From assembly GCA_021845705.1 (NCBI GenBank), contig JAJZVJ010000089.1, forward strand, positions 1 through 7,974: a DNA stretch of 7,974 nt. The letters run 5' to 3'. Every line of letters begins with the position of its first letter. The stretch's first letter is position 1. Position numbers and translations under genes: made by a program. A model generated the notes under the pieces. That model searched no databases and was not told the DNA's origin. It worked only from the letters and a program-made list of their open reading frames with translations. Source of the stretch: a bacterium (GTDB lineage: Bacteria; Elusimicrobiota; Elusimicrobia; Elusimicrobiales; UBA9959). Positions 1-6,528 of this stretch are shown one piece after another.

Positions 1-2
1 CC

Positions 3-173
3 CGCCTGCAGTCCAAGGGCACCTTCCGCGAAACCCTTATAATGGACTCGGCCAAGGACGCCCTGCAGAAAGCGGGGCTCGCCCGCGGCCTGCGCTTTGA
101 AGGCCCGTACGAGACCGAAGCCAAGAACGTGGCCAAGCCGCTGCGCTACTTCAAGATGAAGTCCTTGAAATAG
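3..173 (+). CDS. C-terminal fragment of an unidentified protein
   Basis: This is the last 56 codons of a gene that begins before the window. The frame is open from base 3 and stops at TAG 171-173. The visible residues are charged and soluble-looking, with no membrane segment, and end in YFKMKSLK. Third positions are strongly GC-biased (CTG, GCC, AAG, GGC), like the other genes here, which supports real coding. I do not recognise the family from this piece. The rho-independent terminator 18 bases downstream marks it as the last gene of its transcription unit. The upstream sequence would be needed to name it. Confidence 0.75.
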   Translation, partial: RLQSKGTFRETLIMDSAKDALQKAGLARGLRFEGPYETEAKNVAKPLRYFKMKSLK

Positions 174-190
174 CGCCGCAAACCGCCGGC

Positions 191-219
191 AAAAAAGAGC
201 CCCCGGAAGGGGGCTCTTT
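191..219. terminator. Bidirectional rho-independent terminator
   Basis: A perfect 11-bp stem (194-204 with 209-219, AAAGAGCCCCC against its complement) closes a GGAA tetraloop. Read on the minus strand it is followed by six T (complement of 191-196), which is textbook for ending the deacetylase operon. Read on the plus strand it runs into TTTGCTTT and would end the gene stopping at 173. It therefore serves two convergent units. Confidence 0.9.
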
Positions 220-226
220 GCTTTGG

Positions 227-373
227 ATGCCGCAAGGTGTCCGCGGGCTCGTCCGGCGCGCCGTTGCGGAAGGGAGGCTCCAGCCGCGGCGGCTGGAGGG
301 AAACCACGCAAGGGTTTCCTGCAGTCCGGGTGCGCTGGGTGAGCCCCACGGACACCCAGCCTCTATGCGGCAT
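227..373. repeat. Long imperfect inverted repeat / Y-shaped structured element
   Basis: This non-coding block folds on itself. Bases 227-234 pair with 366-373, 236-243 with 349-356, 245-250 with 341-346, and 251-262 with 329-340. The last helix includes four G.U pairs in plus-strand RNA (251.340, 252.339, 255.336, 260.331). Inside the stem lie two hairpins, 278-286/290-298 and 299-305/313-319. The G.U pairs become A.C mismatches on the minus strand, so the fold is better in plus-sense RNA. However, the block lies beyond the terminator of the plus gene and within the 3' UTR of the minus operon. It could be a structured RNA, a small palindromic mobile repeat, or an mRNA 3'-end stabiliser. No target-site duplication is visible. 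Confidence 0.6.
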
Positions 374-377
374 AGTG

Positions 378-1226
378 TTACGACTTTACCGAAAAATCTT
401 CCAGCTTCATGAAGATATACCCTTTCTTGCGCAGCTCCGGCACGGCCAGCTGCATGGCCTCCAGCTCCGGCCAGCCCGGGTGGTTGAAATGCATTATCAC
501 AATAGCCCCGTGCCGCGCCCCTTTAAGGATATTCGCGCTCATGGTCTTGGCGGAATAGTGCGTAGCGTCGCCGGGGAGAATATCGTAGCTCACCACTTCC
601 ATACCCAGCCGCTCCGCTATCTTCATGGAAAGCTCGTCGGTATAGGCCGCGGCCGAGCGGAAAAAGATGGGGCGCCGGCCGGTAAGTTCCAGGATCTTGC
701 GCGCGCCAAGCTCCATTTCGTCTATCACATCGCCCATGTCGCGCGTGGCAGGCACCCCGTACATGGTGCGTCCTTCCGTGGAGCAGAGGCGGTGCATAAG
801 GCCGTGGTTCTCAATTTCAAAGAGCGGGTCTTTGGCCAGTTCGGCGAAAGTTTCCTTGTTCTTCTCTATCCACAGGCCGGTCACAAAAAGAGTGGCCGGG
901 ATCCGCTCTTTACGCAGGTAGTCTATAAGCTTCCTGTTGTAGCCGCTGTGCTTGCCGCCGCAGGCGTCGAAGGTGAAGGCCAGCACCTTCTGCTCCTTGT
1001 CCCCGCTCTTTTCAATTTTGAGATGCCTGACGAATTCGCTGAACCGGCCGGGGCCGACCCCGGCGAATTCCGCCATAATGCGCTTCTTGAAAGCCAGGTA
1101 TTCGGGCGTATAAAGGGACCGGAAGGTGTTGCGCTCGTCGCCGCGCTGGCGCGCGGCCGCGTACGGCGCGGCCAGGAACATGACCGCCGCCGCCGCGCAG
1201 ATAGTCTTCAATGCTGTTTTACGCAT
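378..1226 (-). CDS. Exported NodB-type polysaccharide deacetylase
   Basis: The 282-residue protein is predicted to remove N-acetyl groups from a cell-envelope or extracellular polysaccharide outside the cytoplasm; the substrate is not evident. Residues 1-25 form a Sec signal peptide (MRKT, hydrophobic core, AAPYAAA). The NodB domain follows from about residue 80. Motif 1 is TFDACGG (85-91), motif 2 is HGLMH (H141, H145), motif 3 is FFRSAAAY (R190), then DILPGD (215-220), and motif 5 is IMHFNHP (H246). Motif 1 keeps the catalytic-base Asp87, but the usual second Asp, a metal ligand in classical NodB enzymes, is Ala88. From memory the TFDACGG form is a recurring subfamily, so activity is still plausible. 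It is the last gene of the minus-strand operon, starting 19 bases after the preceding stop. The nearest Shine-Dalgarno-like GGAG lies 13 bases upstream and is distant, which suggests translational coupling. Confidence 0.88.
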   Translation of the reverse strand: MRKTALKTICAAAAVMFLAAPYAAARQRGDERNTFRSLYTPEYLAFKKRIMAEFAGVGPGRFSEFVRHLKIEKSGDKEQKVLAFTFDACGGKHSGYNRKLIDYLRKERIPATLFVTGLWIEKNKETFAELAKDPLFEIENHGLMHRLCSTEGRTMYGVPATRDMGDVIDEMELGARKILELTGRRPIFFRSAAAYTDELSMKIAERLGMEVVSYDILPGDATHYSAKTMSANILKGARHGAIVIMHFNHPGWPELEAMQLAVPELRKKGYIFMKLEDFSVKS

Positions 1227-1245
1227 GCTGTATGGCCCGCTCCAC

Positions 1246-2925
1246 CTACTTGCTGAAATACGGATGGCCCAGGTAAGGCTTCTTCTCCGGCTTCTGCTCG
1301 GTTTTCTTTATCTCCATTTCCTGCACCAGAATGGAAGGCGTCACAATGCTGCCCGGAGTGCTCCAGGCCAGGTCGTACACGTAGGTCTCCTTGGAGACCG
1401 CGGTAATATCGCGGAGCGCGCGCAGGGTGACCCCGGTGAATTCTATCCCGTGCACTGGCTCCTCGCGGCCGTCCAGGTAAACCTTCCAGGCGGTGAAAGG
1501 CGAGTACATGCTGTCCAGGCCCTTCACCATTATGCAGTAGTCAAGCTCCTGCTCCCGGCAAAGGTCCAGGAACTTTTTCTTAAGCTCCGCCAGCGGCACC
1601 ACGCGGGCGGGGTTGTTCCCGGGCACTATGAACACGTTGGAGGGAGAGCCGTCGGGATATTCGCTGAAATCGCCACGCCCGTGGCCGTTGGACTTGTTAA
1701 AGTCCTTGGTGGCCGCCCTCGACATGTAATAATCCGTCAGCTTGCCCTTTGTGACCAGGTTTATCTTTTGGGCCGGGACGCCTTCGTCGTCGGCCTCGTA
1801 GAACCCGGCGAGAGGAACGCCGTCGTGGTAGCGCGCCGTCGGGTCGTCCACCACGTTCAGGAAAGGGGAGGTCACCCGCATGCCCAGGCGCTCAACCAGC
1901 TGCCCGGCCCGGCGGTAGACGGAATCCCCGTAGCCGCGGGTCTGCTCGGTCCACACCTCGCGCGGGTTGGCCACGTTGTTCACCAGCAGCGTCTCGAAGA
2001 ACTTGCCGGCCGCGTCGTCCTCGAACAGCACGGGGCCTATATAGGCCTTTATAGGTTCCGACCTGCTCATGCGGGTAAGCTCCGCGCCTATCTCGCCGGC
2101 CTCGGCCAGCAGCGCGTCGAGGGAAGGAGCGTCCTTCGCCAGGCAGAAGTCGTAGTTATGCGAGGCCTTGACGCGGAACCCGTCGGAAGCGTAGCCCGAA
2201 GCCGCGATGGACACCACGCCCTCGCAGGAAGGCTGGCGGTAGGCCGAACCCTCGCTGTTAAGGTAGCGCACCCCGCCGGAATTGAAGTACAGGCTTACGC
2301 GGGAATACTTCACCTCCGGGTATTTAAGGAACACGGCCGAGACTTTCCGTATATTATCGCGCCAAAGGTCCTCGTTAAGGCGCTCCGCCGTGGCGGGGCG
2401 GTACAGTTCGTAAGGGGCCTGGGGGGTCATGTCGTCGTAAAGCTCGGCGATGTTCTTTGATTCCACGAACGCTTTCTTCTTGGACAGCGTCTCGAGGGCT
2501 TTTTTATAGGCCTTGTCCGTGGCGGACCAGAGGGCGAAGCGCAGCGCGTCGTAATTATCGTCGAGCGAGATATTCCAGTCAGTTTCGGCGCGGTAGCCTT
2601 CCCAGGCGCTGGGGGCGTAATGGGTATTGTCGAACTTTGGGGAGCCCGTGCGCAGGTCCACTTTAAGGCGGCGGTAGTCCGACGAGTTCATTCTTTCCAC
2701 CGCGCCGAAATCCGCCACCACGCTGAAAGCATGGCCGTCGCCCACGTGGTAGGAGATGAAATAAGGCTTGCCCAGGTTGTCCATGTTAAGTTTGCCCATG
2801 GAGCGCAGCATTTCGTCCTTCATGGCCGAGAAGACCTTGTCCCCGGCCGGGGGCGCCGCGCTAAGGCCGCGCGCGGCCGCCAGCGCCGCGGTGAGGATCA
2901 AAGCCGTAATAATAGTTTTTTTCAT
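1246..2925 (-). CDS. Exported TldD/PmbA-family protein lacking the zinc site
   Basis: The 559-residue protein is a full-length relative of the upstream gene, with matching blocks throughout: DNTHY (99-103), the AAGxFF block (305-310), DDEGVPA (379-385), SNGHGR (412-417) and the C-terminal TPSILVQEMEI (529-539). Residues 1-24 form a signal peptide. Where the partner has HExxxH, this protein reads ETLLVN (311-316), so both His and the Glu are gone. No Cys stands in the block before TPSILV, where family members carry the third ligand. It should therefore not bind the catalytic metal. By analogy with TldE/PmbA, the zinc-less subunit of the cytosolic TldD/TldE protease, it is probably a structural or substrate-binding partner of the upstream metallopeptidase. 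A short Lys/Pro/Gln-rich tail ends the protein. The gene starts 11 bases after the upstream stop, and its ribosome site (TAAGGAT) overlaps that stop codon, so the two are translationally coupled. Confidence 0.87.
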   Translation of the reverse strand: MKKTIITALILTAALAAARGLSAAPPAGDKVFSAMKDEMLRSMGKLNMDNLGKPYFISYHVGDGHAFSVVADFGAVERMNSSDYRRLKVDLRTGSPKFDNTHYAPSAWEGYRAETDWNISLDDNYDALRFALWSATDKAYKKALETLSKKKAFVESKNIAELYDDMTPQAPYELYRPATAERLNEDLWRDNIRKVSAVFLKYPEVKYSRVSLYFNSGGVRYLNSEGSAYRQPSCEGVVSIAASGYASDGFRVKASHNYDFCLAKDAPSLDALLAEAGEIGAELTRMSRSEPIKAYIGPVLFEDDAAGKFFETLLVNNVANPREVWTEQTRGYGDSVYRRAGQLVERLGMRVTSPFLNVVDDPTARYHDGVPLAGFYEADDEGVPAQKINLVTKGKLTDYYMSRAATKDFNKSNGHGRGDFSEYPDGSPSNVFIVPGNNPARVVPLAELKKKFLDLCREQELDYCIMVKGLDSMYSPFTAWKVYLDGREEPVHGIEFTGVTLRALRDITAVSKETYVYDLAWSTPGSIVTPSILVQEMEIKKTEQKPEKKPYLGHPYFSK

Positions 2926-2936
2926 GGGCTTTATCC

Positions 2937-4670
2937 TTATTTGCCGCCGGCCGCGCCGGGCTCCTGGGGAGGCGCCGGGATATCCTTGTCGTGCAGCGGC
3001 GGTTTCAGCACCGGCGGTCTTTGCTGGGATTTCTGGGACTTTTCCACTTCCATCTCGCTTATCAGCACGCTGGGGGAGACCGAGGAGACCGGCACCCAGC
3101 CGGACTCGGCGCCGCAGGTGCCGTTGAACACGGCGTCGTCGTCGGCGGCGGCCTGTATCTTGGCGAAACTGGTTATGGGCGTGCCCACTATGTCCACCCC
3201 GCGCACCAGCTCGTCCGGACGGCCGTCCGTGTAAGCCTTGTAGACCATGAGCGGCAGCACCTTGAAAGCCTGCGCCCCGCCGCGGTTGGTATTAGTGAAA
3301 CCGCCGGAGATATCCTCGAAGATAAGCCCGAAGGGTTTATTCTGTTTCCTGCATTCGTCCAGCAGCTGCTTGCGCAGCTCCGGGTAGGTGGTGGTTACGG
3401 AAGCCTTCATGATGGTGTTGCCCATGCGGGCCACCGTGGGCAGCCCGGAGGAACGCCGGCCGTGGCCGTTGGAGACCGGGAAGCCGCGTATGGGGGAGCG
3501 GTTCATCAGGAAGCCTTTCAGCACGCCGTTCTCCACCAGGGTGACGCGCCGCGCCTTCACGCCCTCGTCGTCGTAGCGGTAATACCCCCGCAGCGGCGTG
3601 CCGCGGAAATCCCGCAGCGTGGCGTCGTCGTAAAGAGAAACTATCTCCGAAGTGACCTTCTGCCCCACCTTCTTGGCGAAGGTCTGGCCGGAGTCCTCGA
3701 GCTTCTGCCTGTGCCCTTCCAGGCGGTGGCCTATGATCTCGTGGAAATACACCCCGGCCGCGCGCGCCTTTAATATAGCGGGGCCGCTGTAGGGCTCCAC
3801 TACGGGTGCTTCTTTCAAAGCTTTCAGCTCCAGGATGGACCGGTCCATATCCGCGTTCACTTTCTCTACCGAGGGCAGGCCTTCGAAGGTATCGGTATTG
3901 TAGTGTTCGCCGCGGCTTATTTCCATACCGTCGGTAGTGCGGCTGGTCAGGTAATAGGTAAGAGTGATGTAATTATTCCCCGTCTTAACGCGGGTCCCGT
4001 CGCTGTTCACCAGGTAGCGGTTCTCATTCTCGTACTGCAGGTAGACGCCGGAGTCATAGATATAACTGTATCCCGCCAGCCGGGCCGAATGCTCCTTAAG
4101 CCTTTGCGTCCAGGCACCCAGGTCCGGTTCCGGGAGGGTGACGGTCTCGTAAAAATGCTCCGCCGGGGCGGTAGAAAAATCCGGGGAGGGGTCGTCCTCG
4201 GCGGCGGTGACGGCCTTGTTCATCTTTACCTTGGTAAAGTTCTCCTCCGCCTTTTTAAAGGCCCTGTCGGTATATTCCCAGATCCGGGCGCGGATAGCGT
4301 CCTCGTCGCCTTCAAGCGCCACGGGCAGGTCCTGCGACTGCGAGTAGTTCGCCCAGGCCATGCTGCCTTTCCCCTGGTGGGTATTGTCCAGGGCCATAGC
4401 GCCCACGCGCATGTCTATATCTAGCGTATTGGTGTTGTAGGCTGAATCCGTGTCCAGGGCGCCGGATTTAGCGGCGAGATAATGCGATTTAGAGACGGTG
4501 AGTTCGTAGCCCAGGTAATAAAGAGGCGTTTTTTCGGCGTTCTTCAGGCCCGTGAAAGAGCGGTCCAGTTCCTTTACCAGGGCGTTCATATACGGGTCTT
4601 TGGCTTCCTCCGAAGCGGAAAGGACCGCGGGCAGCAGGAAAACGCAGATGGAAACCAGCAGTTTGAACAT
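2937..4670 (-). CDS. Exported TldD-family zinc metallopeptidase
   Basis: The 577-residue protein belongs to the TldD/PmbA (peptidase U62) family, whose cytosolic members cut unstructured peptides. Residues 1-19 are a signal peptide (MFKLLVSICVFLLPAVLSAS), placing this one outside the cytoplasm. The N-terminal domain spans about residues 25-290. The active site is HEIIGH: H310 and H315 ligate zinc and E311 is catalytic. Downstream are the conserved YDDEG (366-370) and SNGHGR (400-405), and C519 in TCGAESG, which matches the Cys ligand region of TldD. A Pro/Lys/Gln-rich tail of about 30 residues follows the family core. The protein is longer than E. coli TldD (about 480) because of its signal, N-terminal region and tail. 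The start is fixed by the signal peptide and by GGAGG four bases before ATG. It heads an operon with the zinc-less paralogue and the deacetylase. No convincing promoter was found between it and the divergent gene. Confidence 0.9.
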   Translation of the reverse strand: MFKLLVSICVFLLPAVLSASEEAKDPYMNALVKELDRSFTGLKNAEKTPLYYLGYELTVSKSHYLAAKSGALDTDSAYNTNTLDIDMRVGAMALDNTHQGKGSMAWANYSQSQDLPVALEGDEDAIRARIWEYTDRAFKKAEENFTKVKMNKAVTAAEDDPSPDFSTAPAEHFYETVTLPEPDLGAWTQRLKEHSARLAGYSYIYDSGVYLQYENENRYLVNSDGTRVKTGNNYITLTYYLTSRTTDGMEISRGEHYNTDTFEGLPSVEKVNADMDRSILELKALKEAPVVEPYSGPAILKARAAGVYFHEIIGHRLEGHRQKLEDSGQTFAKKVGQKVTSEIVSLYDDATLRDFRGTPLRGYYRYDDEGVKARRVTLVENGVLKGFLMNRSPIRGFPVSNGHGRRSSGLPTVARMGNTIMKASVTTTYPELRKQLLDECRKQNKPFGLIFEDISGGFTNTNRGGAQAFKVLPLMVYKAYTDGRPDELVRGVDIVGTPITSFAKIQAAADDDAVFNGTCGAESGWVPVSSVSPSVLISEMEVEKSQKSQQRPPVLKPPLHDKDIPAPPQEPGAAGGK

Positions 4671-4730
4671 TCAGCCTCCGGTCGTCTATAGAAACCGTTC
4701 AAAAACCTCTCCGCGCCCGAAAACGCGGCT

Positions 4731-4760
4731 TTGGGATGGCTTCTAGTCAAATTGTATAAA
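4731..4760 (+). promoter_or_regulatory. Possible sigma-70 promoter for the 98-residue gene
   Basis: TTGGGA (4731-4736, four of six matches to the -35 consensus) lies 18 bases before TATAAA (4755-4760, five of six for the -10). Transcription would begin near 4767 and give a leader of about 108 bases containing the hairpins described separately. The -35 match and the 18-base spacing are only fair, so this is tentative. Confidence 0.35.
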
Positions 4761-4798
4761 AAAGAGCCCCGCCTGAAGTTTAAAAAATACGCTTTTGC

Positions 4799-4874
4799 AA
4801 CCCGACAGCCCCTTGTCGGGTTCGTCTGCTACGATATCTCTGCGGACATCCGCGGCAAGGGGAAAGGAGGGGTT
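4799..4874 (+). promoter_or_regulatory. Leader with mutually exclusive stems before the 98-residue gene
   Basis: Hairpin A is a perfect 9-bp stem, AACCCGACA (4799-4807) with TGTCGGGTT (4814-4822). Its loop and 3' arm can pair instead with a downstream stretch: CCCCTTGTCG (4809-4818) against CGCGGCAAGGGG (pairing 4853-4862, one G.U at 4816/4855). The two folds cannot coexist. The second ends just before the ribosome site GGAAAGGAGG (4861-4870), and the CCCCTT strand could also pair with that purine tract. This geometry fits control of translation initiation. No ligand or known riboswitch class is recognised. Confidence 0.4.
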
Positions 4875-5171
4875 ATGAAATGGACCGTCAAAGAGTGGGT
4901 TACGGAGAGCTACCGCGCCAGCAAGACCGGCGCGCTTACCGCCTATATCTACAGGGCGCTGAACTGGCCGGACTTCTACAACAGCGGCGCCCCGGCTTAC
5001 GAGGTGCGCTACGGCGGCGTCGTAATTGCCCTGCTGCGCTTCGAGGGGAAAGGCGCCACGGTGAAATCCCTGGCCGCGGCCTGTCGCTTCCCGGAGATAA
5101 CGGACCTGGACCTGGTGGAGATAGCGCTCTGGGTCAGCAAACTGCGGCGGGCGTATTCAGGCCTTAACTGA
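4875..5171 (+). CDS. Small conserved-looking hypothetical protein (98 aa)
   Basis: The 98-residue product is not recognised. It has no signal peptide or membrane segment, is rich in aromatic residues near the N terminus (W3, W8, then LNWPDFYNSGAP around 28-39), and ends in a probable helix (DLDLVEIALWVSKLRRAY). Codon use is strongly GC3-biased like confirmed neighbours, which supports a real gene. The start is set by AAGGAGG four bases before the ATG at 4875. An in-frame ATG at 4731 has no ribosome site and would add 48 Lys-rich residues read from AT-rich leader sequence, so it is rejected. The last 15 bases overlap the 3' end of the histidine kinase gene on the other strand. The gene stands alone on its strand behind its own leader. 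Confidence 0.78.
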   Translation: MKWTVKEWVTESYRASKTGALTAYIYRALNWPDFYNSGAPAYEVRYGGVVIALLRFEGKGATVKSLAAACRFPEITDLDLVEIALWVSKLRRAYSGLN

Positions 5172-6524
5172 GCTGCCCGCGGCCCCGGGCCCGGGAACGC
5201 TTTTAGGCAGGACAAGGTAGAAAGAAGCGCCCTTGCCCTCCTGGGATTCCACCCAGATGCTGCCGTTATGCTTCTCGGCCACGGCCCTGGCTATGGAGAG
5301 GCCGAGGCCGGTGCCGGTCCGCTCCGCGGCCTTAGCGTTCTTGGCCCGGAAGAATTCCTCAAAAAGGTGCGGCAGGTCGTCCTTGGGGACGCCCATCCCC
5401 GTATCGGTGACCCGTATCTTTACTTTATCCCCCTCGTCGGTCACGCGCAGTTCCACGCTGCCGCCCTCGGGGGTGTATTTTACGGAATTGGCGAGAAAAC
5501 CGGCGATGCTTTCCTCTATATAGATCTGAGCGCCGGTAATAAGGTCGGCGCCTTTATCCACGGACCAGGTGAGCGAAATTTTTTTATCCGCGGCCTTCTC
5601 TTCTACCAGGCGCACGGCGTTCTCGGCCGTTTTCAGAAGGGAAAAAGGCCCGGTCTCCATTCTTTTGCTCAGCTTCAGGCGGGTTATCTCAAGCAGCGCT
5701 TTTACGAAGACCAGCAGTTTTTCCGTCCGGGCGTAAGACCGGCGTATCAGCCCCTCCTGCGCGGGAACCAGCGGGCCGGTAAGGCCGTGCAGCACCGGGT
5801 CCAGGCAGGCCTGGATAGCCGCCAGGTGTTCTTTAACGTCGTGGGAGACGCGCAGGACGTAATTGCTCTTTATTTCGTCCTTTTCCTCCAGCAGCAGGTT
5901 GGCGGCCCTTAGCGTAGCCTCTTTCTTCCGGAGCTCGAGGGAGATGGAGGTGGCCATGTAAACGGCTATGAACAGCGTACTGACCAAAGCCGCCGCCGAG
6001 CCCAGCAGCGGCAGCGGCCCGGCCCCGAGGAAGCAGAGCCCCGCTTTGTTTATGCAATGGTGGGCCCACAGGCCGCTGTATTCCAGGCCGGCCATGGCCA
6101 GGAAAAGTATAGAGGCGAACGCGGCCTGCAGGTAGCTCGCCCGGCGCGTGAGCAGGATGCTCGCTATTATCATATGGAAGACGAAGTAATAAGCGAAAGG
6201 GTTCTCCGGCCCGCCGGAGAAGTGCAGCAGGGCCGCCAGGCTGAGTAGGTCCAGCGGGATCTGCGCGTTGGCCAGGCGGTTGGTGATCACCGGCAGGTCC
6301 GGCCCTGCGGCGGCGCGGACCCGGTTAAGGTACAGAAGGAAGAGAAGATTATATACGCCCAAAGCGGCCGCTATGGAATAAAGCGCGCCGTAATCAAGTT
6401 TTATCCCCAGCGCCTTGTCCGCGAAGAGGGCCGTAAAGACCACCCCGCCCACCGCGAACCAACGCAGGCGGATAAGCCAGTAGAGGCTTCCCGTCAGCCC
6501 GTAAGGCGGGGAGGCGGCTTTCAA
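5157..6524 (-). CDS. Six-TM membrane sensor histidine kinase
   Basis: The 455-residue sensor kinase probably phosphorylates the receiver protein encoded just upstream. The N-terminal half carries about six membrane segments (roughly 21-36, 47-67, 85-102, 108-126, 131-149, 162-190) with little room for an external sensor domain, so sensing is likely within the membrane. The segment SGGPENPFAYYFVFHMIIAS (103-122) resembles RegB/PrrB-like sensors. A short coiled coil (about 195-220) leads to the H-box VSHDVKEHL (phospho-accepting H228). The ATPase domain is complete: N346 in FLANSVKYTPEGG, DTGMG (374-378), FEEFFRA (388-394) and GTGLGLS (404-410). The start is TTG at 6524. In the same frame an upstream stop at 6555-6557 leaves no ATG or GTG, and the first internal ATG (residue 118) falls inside the membrane domain. 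The start lies four bases after the receiver stop, with AAGGGGAAG as ribosome site, so the genes are coupled. The signal is unknown. Confidence 0.92.
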   Translation of the reverse strand: MKAASPPYGLTGSLYWLIRLRWFAVGGVVFTALFADKALGIKLDYGALYSIAAALGVYNLLFLLYLNRVRAAAGPDLPVITNRLANAQIPLDLLSLAALLHFSGGPENPFAYYFVFHMIIASILLTRRASYLQAAFASILFLAMAGLEYSGLWAHHCINKAGLCFLGAGPLPLLGSAAALVSTLFIAVYMATSISLELRKKEATLRAANLLLEEKDEIKSNYVLRVSHDVKEHLAAIQACLDPVLHGLTGPLVPAQEGLIRRSYARTEKLLVFVKALLEITRLKLSKRMETGPFSLLKTAENAVRLVEEKAADKKISLTWSVDKGADLITGAQIYIEESIAGFLANSVKYTPEGGSVELRVTDEGDKVKIRVTDTGMGVPKDDLPHLFEEFFRAKNAKAAERTGTGLGLSIARAVAEKHNGSIWVESQEGKGASFYLVLPKSVPGPGAAGSSVKA

Positions 6525-6528
6525 AGCG

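Larger units (their letters stand above)
4671..4874. other. Divergent intergenic region
   Basis: These 204 bases separate the minus-strand metallopeptidase operon from the plus-strand 98-residue gene. On the minus strand they hold GGAGG just upstream of the metallopeptidase ATG. On the plus strand they hold a possible promoter, a 9-bp hairpin and a strong Shine-Dalgarno. The segment 4741-4800 is clearly AT-richer than its surroundings, as expected for promoters. A small hairpin at 4711-4715/4724-4728 has no T-run and is unlikely to terminate transcription. Confidence 0.6.

Noticed and set aside
278..319. The two inner hairpins as separate terminators
   Set aside because: Neither is followed by a T-run on either strand. 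They sit inside the larger fold, and the real terminator is at 191-219.
146..373. Short minus-strand frame crossing the terminator and inverted repeat
   Set aside because: It would read through an 11-bp terminator stem and the structured element, and it has no ribosome site.
237..1256. Long plus-strand open frame (339 codons) opposite the deacetylase
   Set aside because: It is antisense to a gene with clear NodB motifs, runs through the inverted-repeat element, and its translation shows no domain. GC-rich genes commonly leave the opposite frame open.
1126..2460. 444-codon plus-strand open frame
   Set aside because: It lies antisense across the deacetylase 5' end and the zinc-less TldD-family gene. 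Its composition (many Ala, Arg, His, Val, Gly) is typical of a mirror frame and it has no ribosome site.
2991..3773. 260-codon plus-strand open frame opposite the metallopeptidase
   Set aside because: It mirrors a gene with an intact HExxxH motif. The translation is low-complexity and His/Gly/Val-rich, with no recognisable domain.
4711..4728. Hairpin CCGCG/CGCGG as a terminator
   Set aside because: The stem is only 5 bp, has no T-run on either strand, and no gene ends nearby.
4671..4800. Minus-strand promoter for the metallopeptidase operon
   Set aside because: TACAAT (4756-4751) and TATAGA-like hexamers occur, but none has a -35 at 16-18 bases. I could not support a call.
4731..4874. Upstream in-frame ATG giving a 146-residue version of the small protein
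   Set aside because: There is no ribosome site at 4731 and the extra 48 residues come from AT-rich leader with hairpins. AAGGAGG directly before 4875 is decisive.
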